Assembly (NCBI RefSeq): GCF_013607485.1
Contig: NZ_SCHP01000014.1
Span: forward strand, 1-32,809
Direction of reading: 5' to 3'
Length of the DNA: 32,809 nt
Source of the DNA: Bombilactobacillus bombi
Lineage (GTDB): Bacteria > Bacillota > Bacilli > Lactobacillales > Lactobacillaceae
In this document: piece by piece, positions 28,286 through 32,809 of the stretch
Layout of the letters: each line of letters opens with the position of its first letter
How positions within the stretch are numbered: position 1 is the first letter of the stretch
Program-made: the position numbers and the translations under genes
The notes under the pieces: model-generated
Told to the model about the DNA's origin: nothing
Databases searched by the model: none
The model's input: the letters and a program-made list of their open reading frames with translations, nothing else

Positions 28286-28330
28286 GGTAAACACCCTTTT
28301 TGTCCTTTCTTGCAATCGTCCATACTAAAA

Positions 28331-31300
28331 TTACTGAATACTATTATCTACACTCCAAGTTATAGTAGATTTATATTCTTGTACCTTGTAATTATTATGT
28401 TGATTAATGTGTAAGAATAATCCTATAGTCTGGATTCCTTTATTCCACCAATCATTAGCTATCATAACAGTCTTATCAGTTGTTGCCGGCCCACTAGCGG
28501 GAAGAGTGCCAACATTAATTACATCACCTATTTGTGTCGCCTGTGATAAATAGCTCTTATTACCCGATATGGATTTATAATACAGCCCCTCGTCTGGATC
28601 GCTTAATTGATTAGTATTATCTAACGTACCGGTCAGATAATCATCTAATATTGCATAAACTGCCAATGAATTATGAGAAACTGGTGTATATTCTAACCTT
28701 AAATTATCTTTAACATCTTTATCATTTGTTATCTGATAATCTTTATCTTCTATCTTAGACACCGTATGATTCCCAAAATCTATTTTATTTGGTACTGTCA
28801 ATACAATTTTATAAGGATTACCAATTTTAATTGTCTTACTTTCACCTAAATTGACTAGATCGATTTGATCTTGTCCGTTAACTGTATGTTTATAGTTAGT
28901 TTGCATATGTGTAGATGCTAATAAGAGATCCTTTGTGGCTGTTAATAGTCTTACTTTATTGTCTAATTCAAAGATTGTATTTACAGGAAAATTATCAGTT
29001 GTAAGTTTAAAGTCGCTGGGTTTCACAGTCACTTGATGGCTATTATTCCATTTTGTTGCAAATGAATATTTCTTGCCATTTATTGTTGCGATAATTGTTA
29101 CGGAATCCTTAACATCAATTTCTGGTGAATCGTTATCACCAGTAGCACTATCCCCACGGGTAAAGGTTACATTATTACCAATCTCCATAGTATTAGCTTG
29201 GGGCGTAAAAATATTCTTTTCTGTATAAATATCTGTTCCGATCCGATCAGGATTAGGCTTAACAAAACTGGGATCATTGCTATAACGCAACTTTTGTCCC
29301 CATAATTCTTTCTTACCTGAATAACTTGGTAAATTAAGAACTTCATAATCATATTCAAGCAATTCATTATTATCAATTTTACCCGCTGAATTCAAGTTAA
29401 AATCTGGACTACGTCCATTTTGATTGTCACTACCGTAAAATTTAAAAGCGTGTTTACCTAAATTACTAGTTACAGGAACAGTAGGACTATTAACTATGGA
29501 CCATTGGACGTCTTTCCACTCAGCTGCTTGTCCAGGATTAGTTCCAGAAGCAGGAATCGCCGGTTGTGTTAATCCAATATCAAATCCAGGATTGGGAACA
29601 GCAGCAGTGGGCGTATGACTTTTAATAGTTGGAGCATTAGGATCCAAAGCATCAGTAATATTTGGTGATCCTAAATACCATCCTGTTAATATTAATTTTT
29701 TGGCATCGGGATGATTTTCTTGATACTGCACAGGTAGCTGGAGATCGCTACCTTTAGCATAATAGGTTTTATATTTGTTCCCTAATTTCAAATTCAAAGT
29801 AGTCACTTTAATCGGTATAACTTGAGAAGCCTGAAAAGCATGTTCAGCCAAAACATTTATCGTATCAGAACCGGTTAATTGAATTGGATTAGCCAAATTT
29901 TTATTATTGTATTCCTTAATAACTTTGTCTACATCAATAGTAAACTGATTTCCGTTCCAGGTCACACACTTTTGACTATCAGGAATATTATCATCATCCT
30001 TATCCCCGTAATTAATATATTCCCAGGGTGTATCTGTATAAGTGCTTGTACCTGATACCGTATATGCTGGAATACCCTTATCTGATAAATACTTAACTTC
30101 TTTGGGGACAGTATTGCCATTTGCATCCTTAGAATATTCCCAATCCCACGCATCTGGCTGAATAGGATGGTTTATTACATTGGAATCTAAGGCTTTAGTT
30201 AGTGGATCCCCAATATCTTTTTTGTCATTAGTTTTAGTTCCCAAATCAATAGTTTTAACTTTGCCCGACGCATCAAGTCTATTTAATACTAAGCGAAGAC
30301 GTGGAAGTACTTTATCATTAGATTGATACGGAGCTAAGCCTGTTGTTATATCTTTACCTGCTGTATCTGTTACTACTCCAGTTATTTTGCGTTGAGTAGG
30401 TGTGATTTCAGAAATTTTATTAATTTGAGGTGTAGTATCAGTAATTTTAGGTCCATCATCAATAGCTCTAACTGTAATTGAATCAAATTCACGAATCTTT
30501 CTAACAGGCCCAATGACATAATCACCCAACATAGGTGTGATAACATCTTTTAATGCTAATAGAGATGCACCATTAGATTGTACTCCCATTTGTACATCAG
30601 CATTGGTATACGGTGGAATAGCAGTTTGTAAAAAATTTCCATTGAAAGGCAAATTTAAATATTCGAAAGGTGTTTCTTTTAATTCAACATCGGGATCATC
30701 ACTACCTGGAGTATTGATCTTATGACCGATAGCACTAGCTTTAACACCATGCATTTCTACCCTACCAGTACCATTGACTAAGTAAGCATTGGGATTATTA
30801 TGTGGTGTTTCAATCTTTAATAACTTAGGTTTATAGACATAAACATTAAACTGTCCAGTTCCTGAGGTAGTCAGCATATTAACATTTCCTGTAGCACCTG
30901 GTGCTGATAAGTCGAAGGTTCCTCCTCTATCAATCTGAACTTGTGCTCCCGAACCAATACCTAATACATTAGCATTATTGCTGCCTAAGTTTTCAGCTTT
31001 AATATACATTGCACCACCACCGATGTCGGCAGTACCGCCGTTAACAGTTACTAAATTGATATTTGTAGGCAAAGCAACTGTACTATTAATATAAATAGAA
31101 GCATTAGATTCTTTATCATAGTAAATACCACTATTTTGATTAGTGCCGGCCATAAATAGGCCGATAGCTGATGCAGAGTAATTTCCATCTGTGTTAGTAG
31201 TACCAACAGGCATTTGCGGAACATTATAGTGGAAATTTGTGACTGAATTGTCAATAGTACGTCTAGCAGATAAAGGTAATTTATCACAAATAATATTTAG

Positions 31301-32644
31301 CTTACTATCTTTTTTCATATTAACTTTAGCAGTACCACCTTTTAAATAAAGCCCAGCAGATATATAACTAGTAGGACTATCTTCAGGCGTTGTATAAATA
31401 TCTCTATGAGGAAATAAATTAACTATTGCATTTTTTTCGATATTAGCATTGCCAGTTAACTCAATTGTATTACCGCTAAATGTATAACCATTATATTGGG
31501 AATCAGGTTCAAAAGTTACTTCTTTAGCTTGAATATTTTGTTGATCTCCGCCGCCAGCGTTAGTTTGACATCTATACTTAATTTTACCTACACCTACAAC
31601 AGGAGAATCATAATTATAATCGACTAAAGAATAAGCATTTACTTTACCATCAATCATTACAAAAGTACTACTGCCTTCACCAAATGAAAATTGAGACCCA
31701 TAATAATTCATATTTCTATAAGTCTGTCTAGCAAAGTTTGAAGTCCCACCATCATAAGCATCAATAAGTCCATAATAGCAACTGCCATAAGTATCTATAT
31801 TTTCAAAGGTAATATCTTGATTCGAATTACTGTATGTTTGCAAAGTTAAATTACCCATATTAAGCGAGTGTCTACCATTTTCTGCACTGGTTCCATCAAT
31901 AACTAGATGACTAAATGTATGGGTATTATTAATATCAGTTTCATCTTTTTGGCTAGGACGTCTGGTTGTAGTTAGATATTTATATCCTCCTGCACCATTA
32001 GTATTACCGTCAACAATATAAGTTAGAGAAGAAGCAAAGTTGACTGGAACCAATCTACCATCTGGAGCTTTAATTTTTATATTATCTTCTTTTGAAAAAC
32101 TAGGTATATCAATATTTTCCTCTAAAACAATTTTAGTAATATTAGTGTAACGACCTGTATTATACATTCCATCAGCCACATTTTTGTAAGGAATTTCATC
32201 ATAACTTGCATTATGGTCAATTGGCGTAACACCATCCGATTTAACTTGATAATAACCATATACTGCCTGTAAAAATTGCTTAGCCGTTTTTACATGTGCA
32301 ATCAATCCTTGGGGTTTGCCAGTTGACGGATCAGCAGGCCAATTAGGATCGGGTTCCAATGCAAATTCATTTGTCATTTTATTCGGGTCAGTGACTCCAT
32401 CATCTGGCCACTGCCATGTTTTCAATAATGGGGTACCATTGCTTGGTATATACGGACTAGTGACTGGAGAACTATCTCTTAATAAACTGGCAGGGTTTAC
32501 CAATTTACTCACAGTATCGCTAATATTTATCGGATTATGCTGTTCCTTAGCTAGAACAATGCTTACCTGATATTTATAGCAAATCAAAATGGACAATAAA
32601 AACACAAGTGCCATAAAAACAAAATGACCAATTTTTATTTTCAT
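28331..32644 (-). CDS. Adh5: giant secreted beta-helix surface protein, most divergent of the array
   Basis: 1437 residues. Signal peptide MKIKIGHFVFMALVFLLS..., cleavage probably after IVLA near 32, then KEQHNPINISDTVSKLVNP as in Adh4. The beta-helix region spans about 120-650 (ITFENIDTYGSCYYGLID, FSGNTIELTGNANI, VNLFPHR). The block that reads KEFxYIxLxDLPxP in the other four is replaced here by LLALKDVITPMLGDYVIGPV. Conserved later parts are YYAKGSDLQLPVQYQ near 960, an Ig-like LGKHAFKFYGSDN and LPSYSGKKE near 1106. The C-terminal domain from about 1283 has the clearest WxL-type start (VPNKIDFGNHTVS) but ends STITWSVDNSIQ, that is W-S-V, without the terminal WTLTFGP. RBS CGGAGGT at eight bases. 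A possible promoter TTGAAA-15-TATACT (32668-32694) would give a very short leader. Confidence 0.86.
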   Translation of the reverse strand: MKIKIGHFVFMALVFLLSILICYKYQVSIVLAKEQHNPINISDTVSKLVNPASLLRDSSPVTSPYIPSNGTPLLKTWQWPDDGVTDPNKMTNEFALEPDPNWPADPSTGKPQGLIAHVKTAKQFLQAVYGYYQVKSDGVTPIDHNASYDEIPYKNVADGMYNTGRYTNITKIVLEENIDIPSFSKEDNIKIKAPDGRLVPVNFASSLTYIVDGNTNGAGGYKYLTTTRRPSQKDETDINNTHTFSHLVIDGTSAENGRHSLNMGNLTLQTYSNSNQDITFENIDTYGSCYYGLIDAYDGGTSNFARQTYRNMNYYGSQFSFGEGSSTFVMIDGKVNAYSLVDYNYDSPVVGVGKIKYRCQTNAGGGDQQNIQAKEVTFEPDSQYNGYTFSGNTIELTGNANIEKNAIVNLFPHRDIYTTPEDSPTSYISAGLYLKGGTAKVNMKKDSKLNIICDKLPLSARRTIDNSVTNFHYNVPQMPVGTTNTDGNYSASAIGLFMAGTNQNSGIYYDKESNASIYINSTVALPTNINLVTVNGGTADIGGGAMYIKAENLGSNNANVLGIGSGAQVQIDRGGTFDLSAPGATGNVNMLTTSGTGQFNVYVYKPKLLKIETPHNNPNAYLVNGTGRVEMHGVKASAIGHKINTPGSDDPDVELKETPFEYLNLPFNGNFLQTAIPPYTNADVQMGVQSNGASLLALKDVITPMLGDYVIGPVRKIREFDSITVRAIDDGPKITDTTPQINKISEITPTQRKITGVVTDTAGKDITTGLAPYQSNDKVLPRLRLVLNRLDASGKVKTIDLGTKTNDKKDIGDPLTKALDSNVINHPIQPDAWDWEYSKDANGNTVPKEVKYLSDKGIPAYTVSGTSTYTDTPWEYINYGDKDDDNIPDSQKCVTWNGNQFTIDVDKVIKEYNNKNLANPIQLTGSDTINVLAEHAFQASQVIPIKVTTLNLKLGNKYKTYYAKGSDLQLPVQYQENHPDAKKLILTGWYLGSPNITDALDPNAPTIKSHTPTAAVPNPGFDIGLTQPAIPASGTNPGQAAEWKDVQWSIVNSPTVPVTSNLGKHAFKFYGSDNQNGRSPDFNLNSAGKIDNNELLEYDYEVLNLPSYSGKKELWGQKLRYSNDPSFVKPNPDRIGTDIYTEKNIFTPQANTMEIGNNVTFTRGDSATGDNDSPEIDVKDSVTIIATINGKKYSFATKWNNSHQVTVKPSDFKLTTDNFPVNTIFELDNKVRLLTATKDLLLASTHMQTNYKHTVNGQDQIDLVNLGESKTIKIGNPYKIVLTVPNKIDFGNHTVSKIEDKDYQITNDKDVKDNLRLEYTPVSHNSLAVYAILDDYLTGTLDNTNQLSDPDEGLYYKSISGNKSYLSQATQIGDVINVGTLPASGPATTDKTVMIANDWWNKGIQTIGLFLHINQHNNYKVQEYKSTITWSVDNSIQ

Positions 32645-32652
32645 CTGTGAAA

Positions 32653-32662
32653 ACCTCCGAAC
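32653..32662 (-). promoter_or_regulatory. Strong RBS of Adh5
   Basis: Minus-strand GTTCGGAGGT eight bases before the ATG, identical to that of Adh4. Confidence 0.75.
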
Positions 32663-32776
32663 AATAAAGTATATTTTTGAAGTGCCTGTTTCAAGAGCAT
32701 TTTAATAATATAGGATTTCTGATAGTGATAAATAACGACAATATTAGCTTAGGTATAAACAATTCAGGCTAATTAA

Positions 32777-32793
32777 AATCTCATATTGAGATT
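32777..32793. repeat. 17-bp operator-like palindrome, copy 2, upstream of Adh5
   Basis: Perfect 7-bp arms aatctca (32777-32783) / tgagatt (32787-32793) around a 3-base centre, 133 bases before the Adh5 ATG. It is 15/17 identical to the element at 28202-28218. Confidence 0.45.
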
Positions 32794-32809
32794 ATAAATA
32801 GTACATTAA

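Larger units (their letters stand above)
27314..28330. other. Long AT-rich gap between Adh5 and Adh4
   Basis: 1017 bases with no gene I can support, by far the longest gap in the window. It holds the Adh5 terminator (28258-28285), an operator-like 17-mer (28202-28218), an extended -10 on the minus strand near 28140 (TGTTATAAT), an inverted repeat of 9-bp arms (27633-27641 / 27664-27672) and a palindrome with 9-bp arms before Adh4 (27382-27402). All six frames are broken by frequent stops. A 37-codon frame at 27749-27862 on the minus strand has an AAAGGA site but resembles nothing known. The gap could be a decayed gene, a lost insertion or an extended regulatory region. Confidence 0.55.

Noticed and set aside
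8806-32644. Active pectate lyase or other polysaccharide lyase
   Set aside because: The beta-helix fold is suggested, but I see no recognisable pectate lyase catalytic Arg/Asp signature, and the family is known as adhesive; enzyme activity is not supported.
1-32809. CRISPR arrays, tRNA or rRNA genes, complete insertion sequences, prophage
   Set aside because: No regularly spaced repeats, no cloverleaf or rRNA-like stretches and no transposase or integrase motifs were seen on either strand by reading.

Overview
The window looks like a Gram-positive, low-G+C lactic acid bacterium (Lactobacillales, most likely Lactobacillaceae). Evidence: AT-rich DNA, strong AAGGAG-type ribosome binding sites, TTG starts, an L-lysine-type MurE next to an aspartate racemase, a VanR/VanS-like two-component pair, and very large secreted proteins ending in a WxL-like motif. 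Huge pectate-lyase-fold adhesins of this kind are known from lactobacilli, including bee-gut lineages such as Bombilactobacillus. That placement is an inference from memory; no marker gene here proves it. Every supported protein-coding gene is on the minus strand, so transcription runs from high to low coordinates.

Right-hand 24 kb (8806-32644): five consecutive paralogous genes, called Adh1 to Adh5 here in order of coordinate, encode secreted proteins of 1359-1527 residues. Each has a signal peptide, a long right-handed beta-helix region of the pectate-lyase-like adhesive type, a middle region of conserved blocks that look partly Ig-like, and a C-terminal domain. That last domain has the framework of a WxL cell-wall-binding domain but has lost its first W-x-L motif. 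There is no LPXTG sorting signal. Adh2 to Adh5 each have a Rho-independent terminator downstream and long AT-rich spacers separate the genes, so they look individually transcribed. Adh1-3 and Adh4-5 form two subfamilies with different N-termini and different leader/RBS sequences.

Middle (7090-8666): a zinc-ribbon membrane protein, a 52-residue two-helix membrane protein (TTG start) and an 84-residue helical protein of unknown function.

Left part (108-7029): a tightly packed cell-envelope operon made of an OmpR-family response regulator, an intramembrane-sensing histidine kinase, MurE and an aspartate/glutamate racemase. It is followed by an LCP-family (LytR-CpsA-Psr) wall-polymer transferase and then, after a terminator, an ABC-F ATPase. 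The operon suggests sensor-controlled supply of lysine-type stem peptide and of D-aspartate for the cross-bridge. The neighbouring array supplies the large proteins that probably sit on that wall. No tRNA, rRNA, CRISPR array, intact insertion sequence or phage gene was seen.
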